From Clostridiales bacterium (lineage in GTDB: Bacteria; Bacillota; Clostridia; Oscillospirales; Oscillospiraceae), in contig CABIYX010000035.1 in the NCBI GenBank assembly GCA_902363045.1, forward strand, positions 25,185 to 31,113: a stretch of 5,929 nucleotides of DNA. The letters are read 5' to 3'. The position numbers and the translations under genes are program-made. Each line of letters starts with the position of its first letter. The stretch's first letter is position 1. Shown here piece by piece: positions 1 to 5,046 of this stretch. Below the pieces are notes generated by a model. It did not search any database. It saw only the letters and a program-made list of their open reading frames with translations, and was not told the DNA's origin.

Positions 1-98
1 ATGCAGAGATCCGCCTCCACCAGCACCTCCGGGGAAGTGTCCGGCTTGTGGATCAGATAGTAGCGGTCATGTACGCCATCACGCTTTGGCAAACTCAT
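1..98 (-). CDS. Unrecognised protein, N-terminal 32 codons only
   Basis: Partial gene that runs off the left edge of the window. It begins MSLPKRDGVHDRYYLIHKPD and continues through an acidic stretch to a Cys at about residue 32. The start is well supported: GAAAGGAG lies 9 nt upstream of the ATG at 98-96, and no other in-frame start is nearby. The ribosome binding site follows directly on the stop codon of the small peptide ORF (114-284), so the two could be co-transcribed and translationally coupled. Only 32 residues are visible. I do not recognise the family and assign no function. The spacing and codon pattern make a real gene likely. Confidence 0.7.
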   Translation of the reverse strand, partial: MSLPKRDGVHDRYYLIHKPDTSPEVLVEADLC

Positions 99-113
99 GT
101 TCTCATACTCCTT

Positions 114-284
114 TCAGGCAATAAAAAAGCCCCACGCCGCACTGTCATAAAGACAGGCTGACGCAGGACATGAAGAAGCCGCGTTGAAGGAGCCGCATCC
201 ACCAGCAGATGTAGTTTCTTCAACAACCAAAATATTTTTTTCGTATCTTAAAGCAGCAAATTGCTGTTCAATATATTTGTTCAT
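114..284 (-). CDS. Small Cys-containing peptide with Gly-Gly junction, unknown
   Basis: A 56-aa ORF from the ATG at 284; an alternative ATG at 308 would give 64 aa. Residues 1-29 are charged and mixed, with an acidic EE pair at 22-23 and Gly-Gly at 28-29. Residues 30-56 are small and hydrophobic, with Cys at 30, 39 and 44, Trp at 51 and a C-terminal GFFIA. This leader/core shape resembles ribosomally made, modified peptide precursors or double-glycine leader peptides, but no maturation enzyme or transporter is visible. The ribosome binding site is weak (GGTG, 5 nt upstream). A near-consensus promoter lies at 322-350, and the stop codon touches the ribosome binding site of the next gene. Base composition changes inside the ORF: the first half is AT-rich, the second GC-rich. 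It could instead be a leader ORF or a non-coding leader RNA. The function is unknown. Confidence 0.45.
   Translation of the reverse strand: MNKYIEQQFAALRYEKNILVVEETTSAGGCGSFNAASSCPASACLYDSAAWGFFIA
123..156 (-). terminator. Possible attenuator: hairpin, GC-rich segment and T6 tract
   Basis: On the minus strand a CTGTC/GACAG hairpin (plus-strand arms 142-146 and 152-156) is followed by a GC-rich segment and a run of six T (128-123). This resembles an intrinsic terminator with an imperfect stem. It sits inside the 3' end of the peptide ORF, where the T-run encodes Phe-Phe, and before the next gene's ribosome binding site. It may reduce read-through into the gene at 98, or be a coincidence of coding sequence. 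Confidence 0.3.
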
Positions 285-321
285 AGCGGCACCATTTGTT
301 CTGAGCATAGTTTTATATTTT

Positions 322-350
322 ATTATATCACAGCACTCCTTCAATGAAAA
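322..350 (-). promoter_or_regulatory. Promoter with extended -10 upstream of the peptide ORF
   Basis: On the minus strand a perfect -10 box TATAAT (327-322) is preceded by TG one base upstream (330-329), giving an extended -10. A -35-like TTTTCA (350-345) lies at 17-nt spacing and matches 4 of 6 consensus bases. Transcription would start near 315, just ahead of the ATG codons at 308 and 284. It lies about 40 nt after the stop of the SLOG gene, so the peptide and downstream genes can be expressed independently of that gene. Confidence 0.6.
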
Positions 351-391
351 TATTTTGTTGGAAATGCCAATGAAAAATTTTTGTGAATTTG

Positions 392-934
392 TTAAGTCGT
401 AGGGGTTGTTATTTCCATAGTATCTGGATGGATCAGAGTGATTACTTTTCCCTGATGCAAGGCATAATTGACTGTCTGTGCTGTGCCTGAGCGCAGCTTT
501 TTCTGATTATCAAACACACCGATGATGTACTCTGCATGATCGACCATATAATAATTTCTTTTTTTATAACTGGAAACATCCGCAGAATGTGAAATAACAA
601 TCGAATCGTTTGCGTTTTGGATCAGCTTTTTCAATCTATGTCTACTCTGATCCGGCCATTTAGAGTCATAGCCGATGAAGGGAATTACAACGATAATTTT
701 AATATCCTCGTATCCTGTTTGTGCTCTCAATGTTAGCAGCTGTTCTCCAGCCCACATATCCACACCAAGAGCACCGCCGACAAAAAAAGTACGGACAAAT
801 TTCTCGTCATGGAGTATGCGAAACTGCTCCAGGAGACATTCTTTCAGCTTTTGGCATAGAGGATCTTCCTCATTATATCCAAAGCAAAATCTTGTTGGTC
901 TGTGGCCGGTAATGGCACAGGCATACTGATTCAT
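392..934 (-). CDS. SLOG-family (DUF1273/YpsA-like) nucleotide-binding protein
   Basis: A 180-aa cytoplasmic protein with a Rossmann-like SLOG fold. Visible motifs are ITGHRP at residues 8-13, the glycine-rich GGALGVD at 53-59 (the usual GG.xGxD signature of the superfamily), a hydrophobic strand ending in PF at 80-86, and RSGTAQTVNYA at 148-158, matching the conserved SGT helix. The fold is known to bind nucleotides or nucleotide-derived ligands; YpsA in Bacillus and Staphylococcus has been linked to cell division. What this ICE copy binds is unknown. The ATG at 934 is preferred over the upstream GTG at 943 because AAGGGTGA (947-940) lies 5 nt before it. The length is normal for the family. 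It is transcribed divergently from the XRE gene across an AT-rich spacer that probably holds both promoters, so the XRE protein may control it. Confidence 0.8.
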   Translation of the reverse strand: MNQYACAITGHRPTRFCFGYNEEDPLCQKLKECLLEQFRILHDEKFVRTFFVGGALGVDMWAGEQLLTLRAQTGYEDIKIIVVIPFIGYDSKWPDQSRHRLKKLIQNANDSIVISHSADVSSYKKRNYYMVDHAEYIIGVFDNQKKLRSGTAQTVNYALHQGKVITLIHPDTMEITTPTT

Positions 935-962
935 ACAAATCACCCTTGATAACTGCCTTGAT

Positions 963-1007
963 TACGCATATAAAGCAAAAATAACGTAAATAATAATGCG
1001 TATAAAG
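963..1007. promoter_or_regulatory. Operator-like repeat in the SLOG/XRE divergent promoter region
   Basis: TACGCAT (963-969) and ATGCGTA (996-1002) form a perfect 7-bp inverted repeat with centres 33 bp apart, about three helical turns. The same boxes extended rightward, ACGCATATAAAG (964-975) and ATGCGTATAAAG (996-1007), are also a direct repeat matching at 10 of 12 positions. The region between the divergent starts at 934 and 1092 is very AT-rich and has several weak TATAAT-like boxes, for example TATAAC at 1023-1028. No single promoter can be fixed. The repeat is a likely binding site for the XRE regulator. Confidence 0.4.
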
Positions 1008-1091
1008 GTTATATTACAAAATTATAACACAACACATACGAAGTATCAAGAATTGCTTTCTGCTATGCTAAAAGAGCAGAGAGGTGAGCGT

Positions 1092-1406
1092 ATGGACGAA
1101 GAATTTATCCGCAATCGAATCACAGAATTACGATTGAAAAAAGGCGTTTCAGAATATCAGATGAGCATGGAGTTAGGGCAGAACAGAAGCTATATTCAGG
1201 CGATTTCTTCCGGGCGTTCTATGCCGTCTATGAAGCAGTTTCTCAACATCTGTGAGTATTTTGAAATCACGCCGCTTCAATTTTTTGATGCACAGGAGAA
1301 TAACCCTCAGCTTATCAAGAAGGCTTTGGACGGAATGAGAAAGATGTCAGATGACGATCTGATTATGCTGATTGGTTTTATAAGTCGCTTAAACACAGAA
1401 AACTAA
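1092..1406 (+). CDS. XRE-type helix-turn-helix transcriptional regulator
   Basis: A 104-aa protein starting MDEEFIRNRITELRLKKG. Residues 7-60 form an XRE/Cro-C1 helix-turn-helix domain: 'RITELRLKKGVSEYQMS' and 'GQNRSYIQAISSGRSMPS' are the two-helix core, followed by 'FLNICEYFEITPLQFF'. The C-terminal tail of about 40 residues is helical and may mediate dimerization. The longer frame opening at 996 is not used here: AGAGGTGA (1080-1087) sits just before the ATG at 1092, and similar small ICE regulators begin with the helix-turn-helix. It is the only convincing plus-strand gene in the window. It diverges from the SLOG gene and converges on the relaxase, sharing a terminator with it. It probably represses its own promoter and the SLOG promoter. 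Its targets are inferred from position only. Confidence 0.85.
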   Translation: MDEEFIRNRITELRLKKGVSEYQMSMELGQNRSYIQAISSGRSMPSMKQFLNICEYFEITPLQFFDAQENNPQLIKKALDGMRKMSDDDLIMLIGFISRLNTEN

Positions 1407-1443
1407 CGATAGGAGGCAGTAAGCGTCCCGTCGTTAGTTTTTT
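1399..1443 (+). terminator. Rho-independent terminator of the XRE gene, probably bidirectional
   Basis: An 11-bp perfect stem, AAAACTAACGA (1399-1409) with TCGTTAGTTTT (1431-1441), is followed by a T6 run ending at 1443. The loop is 21 nt and can fold further. The left arm includes the XRE stop codon. On the minus strand the same stem ends in TTTT, so it can also stop transcripts coming from the converging relaxase gene. Confidence 0.85.
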
Positions 1444-1461
1444 CATTTTATGCGCAGCATA

Positions 1462-1605
1462 TTGTGGCAAGCAATGCTTGTGGCTATCCATTTCGCCACA
1501 AACTGCTTGTTGAGGGCAGTGCCCCCAAGCCCCTTTGAACACAGAATTTCATTCTGTGGCTGCGCGTTCTGCGAACGCTTTTGACCAGGACCAGCTTACC
1601 GCTGG
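1462..1605. repeat. Cluster of short inverted repeats downstream of the relaxase
   Basis: Six short inverted repeats fill this 144-bp non-coding stretch: TTGTGGC/GCCACAA (1462-1468 and 1495-1501), CAAGCA/TGCTTG (1468-1480), GGGCA/TGCCC (1514-1524), CACAGAAT/ATTCTGTG (1540-1558), GCGTTC/GAACGC (1564-1578) and CCAGC/GCTGG (1591-1605, with the relaxase stop codon in its loop). TTGTGGC also occurs as a direct repeat at 1478-1484. No ORF with a plausible start is seen here. The stretch forms the 3' untranslated region of the relaxase mRNA. It could be a structured RNA, a protein-binding region or remnants of inserted small repeats. Confidence 0.6.
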
Positions 1606-3008
1606 CCGTGGTCTTTTTCTTTTTCAACATCCTGTTCTACCTCCATTTTCAACACTCGATCCACATTGGCCTTTGCCGTTAAAAGCTCCCGCATTTCCTC
1701 ACGGGAACGTCGGTACTCGGCATAGGTCTTTTTCTTTTCTTCCAGCAATTTCGCGTACTCCGTCTGCAACTCTTTGACCTTGGGCAGCTTCTTGACTCCC
1801 ATCTCATCAAAGGCATTCTTAGCAGCCTGGTGGAGCAGAATTTCTTCCTCATGTTCCTCCCGGAATTTCTTAGAGTAGCCCGCCTTGCGGTATGCCACAT
1901 AGACCTCACGGGTCTTGGCATAATTTACGATGTGAGTACGCAGAACAGCAATCTCTGCCATGCGCTTTTCAGCCGCTTTGATCTGCGCCGAAAGCTCATT
2001 GTGATGTGCCGTGGCAGCCGCAGCCTTTTCTTCCAAAACCGCATACTCCAGCAGGTTATGCTCTGACAAGTAATTCATGGTCTGTGCCATTTGTTTCAGA
2101 TTGAAAACCTTGGCCCATCGAGCATAACCAGCACCTTTTCCTGCCTGCAATTTTGCCTGAATGTCCACCAGCAGATTGACCTTCGGCGGCTCTGCCTGTG
2201 TGACTGTTTTCTTTCGTGGGATATGCGCTTTCTTCCCGGAGAGAACTGCCTGCAAATCTTCCAATCCATATCCTTCGCCCAGGCTGTCCATGCGGGCGGC
2301 TTTCTCCCAACCGGGGAGCTTCAGGCGATACGATTTTCCGCGCTTTGATACTTCACAGTCGGACTCTTTCAGTAGCTTCAGCAGTTCCTCAAAATTAGCA
2401 GGGCTTTGTGATAATGCGTTGTCAATCGCCACACGAAGCAGCTCTCGGTGAGATGGCTTTGCCTGATCGCCCAGCCATTTGTTATAGCTCTTTCCATGAG
2501 GGTTCGGATTCTCTACAATGGACAGTCCATTCTCAATGCAGATGGTGTCACTTATCCGACGAACCGCCTTGGTGCTGCCCCAAAAGTTTCGGAACTTCCG
2601 GTCATATTCTAAGCTGACCGATGACCAGATAATGTGATTATGAATGTGAGACTTGTCTATGTGAGTACAGACCACAAAAGCATGATTGCCCTTGGTAAAA
2701 CGCTTGGCAAATTCTACGCCCAGCAGGTTGGCTTCTTCCGGAGTGATCTCTCCGGGGCGGAAAGACTGGCGCACATGATAGGCAATCACATCGTCCGCAC
2801 CTCGCACTCGTCCGGTCGCGGCAAGGTACTGTCGCTTTGCCAGAAGGAACTCTGCATCCGCAGTCCGACTGTCACACGCATAGCCGGTAATGAGCCTGCC
2901 GTTATCTGTTTTCTTTGGATTGGCCACATAGTCGATGATGTCACTGATCGCCCGACTTTCTGTGCGGCCCTTGCCGACATGAAGCGGCATGATTCTTGTG
3001 GTTGCCAT
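1596..3008 (-). CDS. MOBP-type relaxase (relaxase/mobilization nuclease domain)
   Basis: A 470-aa conjugative relaxase. It should nick one DNA strand at the element's oriT, stay covalently attached to the 5' end and lead it into the recipient. The N-terminal domain (about 1-200) carries Tyr27 in DYVANPKKT, the likely nucleophile; the YHVRQSF segment at 77-83; and the metal-binding three-histidine motif HIDKSHIHNHII from residue 116 (H116, H121, H123, H125). Residues 175-260 look like an extension of this domain with 'SHRELLRVAIDNAL' and 'YRLKLPGWEKAARMDSLG'. From about 320 to 460 the chain is rich in Glu, Lys and Ala and is predicted coiled coil, perhaps contacting MobC or the coupling protein. 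AAAGGAGG lies 8 nt before the ATG. The length is normal. It is the last gene of the leftward mobilization block and follows a structured spacer. Confidence 0.93.
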   Translation of the reverse strand: MATTRIMPLHVGKGRTESRAISDIIDYVANPKKTDNGRLITGYACDSRTADAEFLLAKRQYLAATGRVRGADDVIAYHVRQSFRPGEITPEEANLLGVEFAKRFTKGNHAFVVCTHIDKSHIHNHIIWSSVSLEYDRKFRNFWGSTKAVRRISDTICIENGLSIVENPNPHGKSYNKWLGDQAKPSHRELLRVAIDNALSQSPANFEELLKLLKESDCEVSKRGKSYRLKLPGWEKAARMDSLGEGYGLEDLQAVLSGKKAHIPRKKTVTQAEPPKVNLLVDIQAKLQAGKGAGYARWAKVFNLKQMAQTMNYLSEHNLLEYAVLEEKAAAATAHHNELSAQIKAAEKRMAEIAVLRTHIVNYAKTREVYVAYRKAGYSKKFREEHEEEILLHQAAKNAFDEMGVKKLPKVKELQTEYAKLLEEKKKTYAEYRRSREEMRELLTAKANVDRVLKMEVEQDVEKEKDHGQR

Positions 3009-3019
3009 AGGTCAGACCT
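3009..3019. promoter_or_regulatory. Palindrome over the relaxase ribosome binding site
   Basis: AGGTC-A-GACCT is a perfect inverted repeat with 5-bp arms around one central base. It covers part of the AGGAGG ribosome binding site (3022-3017) and ends next to the relaxase ATG. A dimeric protein bound here could block transcription or translation initiation of the relaxase. The site is short, so chance is possible. Confidence 0.25.
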
Positions 3020-3027
3020 CCTTTCCG

Positions 3028-3056
3028 AAAAGAAAACGGCCTGTCGTAGCAGACCG
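3028..3056 (-). terminator. Terminator-like hairpin in the relaxase leader
   Basis: On the minus strand CGGTCTG (3056-3050) pairs with CAGGCCG (3043-3037) through a 6-nt loop, with one G-T pair. It is followed at once by TTTTCTTTT (3036-3028). This has the form of an intrinsic terminator placed just before the relaxase ribosome binding site. It may attenuate relaxase expression, or the hairpin may belong to an origin of transfer. Confidence 0.45.
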
Positions 3057-3071
3057 CGTTCTTTTAACCTT

Positions 3072-3107
3072 TTTGACTTCCGAAAATATTGCAGTTTCAC
3101 TTCCGAT
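3072..3107. repeat. Two 13-bp direct repeats with 23-bp period upstream of the relaxase
   Basis: TTTGACTTCCGAA (3072-3084) and TTTCACTTCCGAT (3095-3107) match at 11 of 13 positions and share the core ACTTCCGA, 23 bp apart, about two helical turns. A weaker third copy, CTTTCCGAAAA, begins at 3021. They lie in the spacer before the relaxase gene. Spaced repeats like these are typical protein-binding sites, for example for a relaxosome protein or a regulator. Confidence 0.4.
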
Positions 3108-3114
3108 TTTGTAA

Positions 3115-3144
3115 AGACAGGATGTTAAATCTGACATCCTGTTT
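3115..3144 (-). terminator. Hairpin directly after the CD1845-family gene
   Basis: ACAGGATGT (3117-3125) and ACATCCTGT (3134-3142) form a perfect 9-bp stem with an 8-nt loop, extendable by two pairs. It starts 4 nt after the stop codon of the membrane-protein gene. On the minus strand it is followed only by CTTT, so it is a weak terminator at best. It may instead protect the mRNA 3' end. Each strand reads CATCCTGT in one arm, which resembles the nick site of MOBP relaxases. Confidence 0.5.
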
Positions 3145-3146
3145 CT

Positions 3147-3446
3147 TTATCCATACACCTTATCCTGGATCGCAAATTTCAAACTCTGCACCTTGCCCAG
3201 CAGCCAGATTGCAGCCAGCGGCAGTCCCATAGGGCTAATCAAAAATGCCGTAACCAAAAGGATTACACCATTCTGTGGGGAGTAGGCAATCAGCACAGCC
3301 ACGCCAAGCAGAGCAATTACAGTGCTGAGCAGGCCAAGCACCAGACCGGATATGTAGATCAGCCCCGTGCAGAGCCAGACAAAAAGCGTCAGTACCAAAA
3401 TGACCGGTGCAGTTACGATCATCAGCAGGCATTTCAAAATCTTCAT
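3147..3446 (-). CDS. CD1845-family small membrane protein
   Basis: A 99-aa very hydrophobic protein that I recognise as the CD1845 family of clostridial conjugative elements. It starts MKILKCLLMIVTAP. Two long hydrophobic stretches, about 6-54 and 59-83, can make three or four membrane helices with a short polar SPQNG loop between them. The C-terminal tail GKVQSLKFAIQDKVYG is basic and probably cytoplasmic. The start at 3446 is chosen over an in-frame start at 3485 because AAGGAGG (3460-3454) lies 7 nt upstream and because the ATG overlaps the upstream gene's stop as ATGA, a sign of translational coupling. The family's molecular role is not known. The location among mobilization genes suggests a part in transfer or at the cell envelope. 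Confidence 0.85.
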   Translation of the reverse strand: MKILKCLLMIVTAPVILVLTLFVWLCTGLIYISGLVLGLLSTVIALLGVAVLIAYSPQNGVILLVTAFLISPMGLPLAAIWLLGKVQSLKFAIQDKVYG

Positions 3447-3745
3447 TCCAGTTCCTCCTTCCAGCGATCCAGATGCCGTTTGCACAGGGCATCCGCTTCT
3501 CTCTCATCATCTTCCGTCACTTCCCGTTTGCCTTTGGTCAGTTCAATCTCCAGATAAGTCCGGTAATCATCGGCTAAGAGGTCGAACAGTTCCTTGGGAG
3601 TATGGCACACCTCGCCGGTGCAATAGTGAAAGTCTTGGCCAAACTCAACCCTTACACATCCGTGACGGCTGATATAAACTTCGGTGGTCTCGTCTGCGTC
3701 CAGGTAGTCCGCAAAAATCCCCAGCACTTTTTCAAAGGTCAGCAT
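3443..3745 (-). CDS. Conserved 100-aa ICE protein, function unknown
   Basis: A soluble, acidic 100-aa protein beginning MLTFEKVLGIFADYL. The pattern is an N-terminal helix, a beta segment TEVYISRHGCVRVEF at about 21-35, a central TPKELFDLLADDYRTYLEIEL helix around 49-69, and a charged C-terminal helix. It resembles a small protein that I recall beside CD1845-family and relaxase genes in related clostridial ICEs; I cannot name a domain. It has a good ribosome binding site, AAAGGAG, 10 nt upstream of the ATG, and is the first gene behind the promoter at 3814-3786. Its stop overlaps the next start. Cys residues at 30, 42, 47 and 88 are present, but no metal-binding pattern is evident. No function is assigned. 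Confidence 0.8.
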   Translation of the reverse strand: MLTFEKVLGIFADYLDADETTEVYISRHGCVRVEFGQDFHYCTGEVCHTPKELFDLLADDYRTYLEIELTKGKREVTEDDEREADALCKRHLDRWKEELE

Positions 3746-3785
3746 CTGTTTTCCACTCCTTTGCTACACTTTTTATTCTACTCAT

Positions 3786-3814
3786 ATTATCCGGTACGGA
3801 CAGGCAAAAGACAA
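3786..3814 (-). promoter_or_regulatory. Promoter for the orf100-CD1845-relaxase block
   Basis: On the minus strand TTGTCT (3814-3809) and GATAAT (3791-3786) are 17 nt apart, matching 4 of 6 and 5 of 6 consensus bases. The promoter sits just after the terminator that closes the upstream operon and before the 100-aa gene. An inverted repeat, CCGGTA (3791-3796) with TACCGG (3818-3823), flanks the -35 and spacer and could be an operator. Confidence 0.6.
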
Positions 3815-3824
3815 GGATACCGGC

Positions 3825-3877
3825 AAAAAGAAAAAGCGGAGGGAGGTGCGGCGAAGAAACGCCGTTCCTCCCTCCGC
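3825..3877 (-). terminator. Strong Rho-independent terminator after mobC
   Basis: An 11-bp perfect GC-rich stem, GCGGAGGGAGG (3836-3846) with CCTCCCTCCGC (3867-3877), continues inward with a further CGGCG/CGCCG stem around the loop AAGAAA. On the minus strand it is followed by TTTTTCTTTTT (3835-3825). It starts 20 nt after the mobC stop. A short competing hairpin, CTCCG/CGGAG (3872-3876 and 3881-3885), uses part of the first arm to form. Confidence 0.9.
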
Positions 3878-3897
3878 AAACGGAGTATTTATCCCTG

Positions 3898-4236
3898 TTA
3901 TGAAAGTTTAGAAAGCTGGGTAAGGATTTCCCTCACACCCTCCCATAACTGTTCCTGCTGCTGGGATATATCCTCCAAGTCAGTATCATAAACCCGCCCC
4001 GTCTCATGCACTTTGCGGGTCAGCTGATTCAAGTTGTTACTGCTTCGGCGCATTAGGGAGACCAGCTCCTTCAGCTCCGGCAGTTCCAGCTTGACCACAT
4101 ACCCATCCAGTGCCATTTTTCTTAGATAGGCTTCACGGTTTGAGGTTCCAAACTGAGACATTTTTTGCTCAATTACAGCAAGCTCCTCCGATGAAACTCT
4201 AAAATTTAATTGCATATCCCTCTTACGCTTTGCCAT
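3898..4236 (-). CDS. mobC: MobC-like relaxosome accessory protein
   Basis: A 112-aa basic protein of the bacterial mobilization protein MobC family. The N-terminal part (about 1-45) reads as a ribbon-helix-helix: a strand QLNFRVSSEELAVIEQKM, then 'GTSNREAYLRKMALDG'. The middle carries the family hallmark 'RRSSNNLNQLTRKVHETG' at about 63-80. The C-terminal region is a helix. MobC proteins bind oriT DNA and help open it for the relaxase. It follows the DUF3848/DUF3849 gene by 2 nt, with GGAGAG 6 nt before the ATG, and is the last gene before a strong terminator. The relaxase itself is in the next transcription unit. The length is usual for the family. Confidence 0.88.
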   Translation of the reverse strand: MAKRKRDMQLNFRVSSEELAVIEQKMSQFGTSNREAYLRKMALDGYVVKLELPELKELVSLMRRSSNNLNQLTRKVHETGRVYDTDLEDISQQQEQLWEGVREILTQLSKLS

Positions 4237-4238
4237 AG

Positions 4239-5045
4239 TTATCTCTCCGGTTCCTGTTTCTTTGGGGCGGCAGGCTTATGGGGAGGCAGCTCCTGCTTGA
4301 GCTTTTGCAGGACAGAGCCTTTTTCTTTCTCCTGAACGATCTTTCGAGCCTGTCTTGTAAACAGGTCTACAAGTCCCGGATTGACTCGATCCACTACCAG
4401 ATCTGCACATTGTTGGGAAGAAGCACTATCCTCCGGCATAGGAATGGTCTTTGCCCATGCTTTGTTGTCACGGGAGATCCGCCCATCTGCATCCTTATGC
4501 TGAATGGTATTGGCGAGAATAAAGTTCATTCGCTCCGGTCCGAATTTCTCCATGACCTCCTGCACCGCAGAAGAGGTATCCAGTCGGTTGTCTCCGTAGT
4601 GGGTGCTGATTGCCTGCTCAATGGCAACTTTACAGGAAAAATTCGCCTGGTCAGACATCCAATATGCGTCTGTTTCTCCATGCTTAGTCGCGTATGAAGC
4701 AGAATGAAGATAAACTACCATAGGATTAAGTTCTTCTGGTTCTCTGCATACCTCATTGGCTCGGCTTTCAATGCTGTCCCGGATCACATCCATATAGCCG
4801 GTCTCCAGCTTTTCAAAATAGCGGTACACATCCGCCAGCGGCGAGGGAGATTCCAAAAGCGCCTTGGCCTGGGCGTCGGTCAGCTCCAGTTCCTCCATCG
4901 CCATCACGATGTCCTCACGGATGGTGTACTCATAGGTGTGATTCAGGATTTCTTCCGGGGGCTGGCTTTTCAGCCAGTCCCTGTATTTGTCCTGCTCAGC
5001 AGCCATCTTTTCATAAAGAGCCGTATTCAGATCGTTGGTATTCAT
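4239..5045 (-). CDS. DUF3848 and DUF3849 domain protein
   Basis: A 268-aa soluble protein with two domains that I recognise from clostridial ICEs. DUF3848 lies at about 8-100 ('LYEKMAAEQDKYRDWLKSQP', 'ILNHTYEYTIREDIVMAME', 'LTDAQAKALLESPSPLADVY'). DUF3849 lies at about 110-205 ('HSASYATKHGETDAYWMSD', 'CKVAIEQAISTHYGDNRLD', 'FGPERMNFILANTIQHKDAD', 'KAWAKTIPM'). The tail is Pro- and Lys-rich. The molecular function of either domain is not known to me. The start at 5045 is preferred over the ATG at 5063, because that upstream codon lies just ahead of the AGGAGG (5060-5055) that serves the ATG at 5045 with 9-nt spacing. The ribosome binding site is embedded in the last codons of the helicase gene, with 1 nt between its stop and this start, so the two are probably coupled. 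Confidence 0.85.
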   Translation of the reverse strand: MNTNDLNTALYEKMAAEQDKYRDWLKSQPPEEILNHTYEYTIREDIVMAMEELELTDAQAKALLESPSPLADVYRYFEKLETGYMDVIRDSIESRANEVCREPEELNPMVVYLHSASYATKHGETDAYWMSDQANFSCKVAIEQAISTHYGDNRLDTSSAVQEVMEKFGPERMNFILANTIQHKDADGRISRDNKAWAKTIPMPEDSASSQQCADLVVDRVNPGLVDLFTRQARKIVQEKEKGSVLQKLKQELPPHKPAAPKKQEPER

Positions 5046-5046
5046 G

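Noticed and set aside
184..402. 72-aa plus-strand ORF
   Set aside because: It overlaps the peptide ORF and its promoter antisense, has no ribosome binding site, and reads as the complement of AT-rich DNA.
675..929. Plus-strand ORFs of 63 and 84 aa
   Set aside because: They are complements of the SLOG gene, whose motifs are clear, and have no ribosome binding site.
996..1091. N-terminal extension of the XRE protein
   Set aside because: The extra 32 residues come from the AT-rich promoter region. The ribosome binding site and family alignment favour the ATG at 1092.
1462..1501. CRISPR-like or tandem repeat array
   Set aside because: TTGTGGC occurs only twice as a direct repeat, with no regular spacers and no long repeat units.
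2056..3128. Several ORFs of 60-164 aa on both strands across the relaxase gene and its upstream spacer
   Set aside because: They are out-of-frame shadows. The relaxase frame has the catalytic motifs and a strong ribosome binding site.
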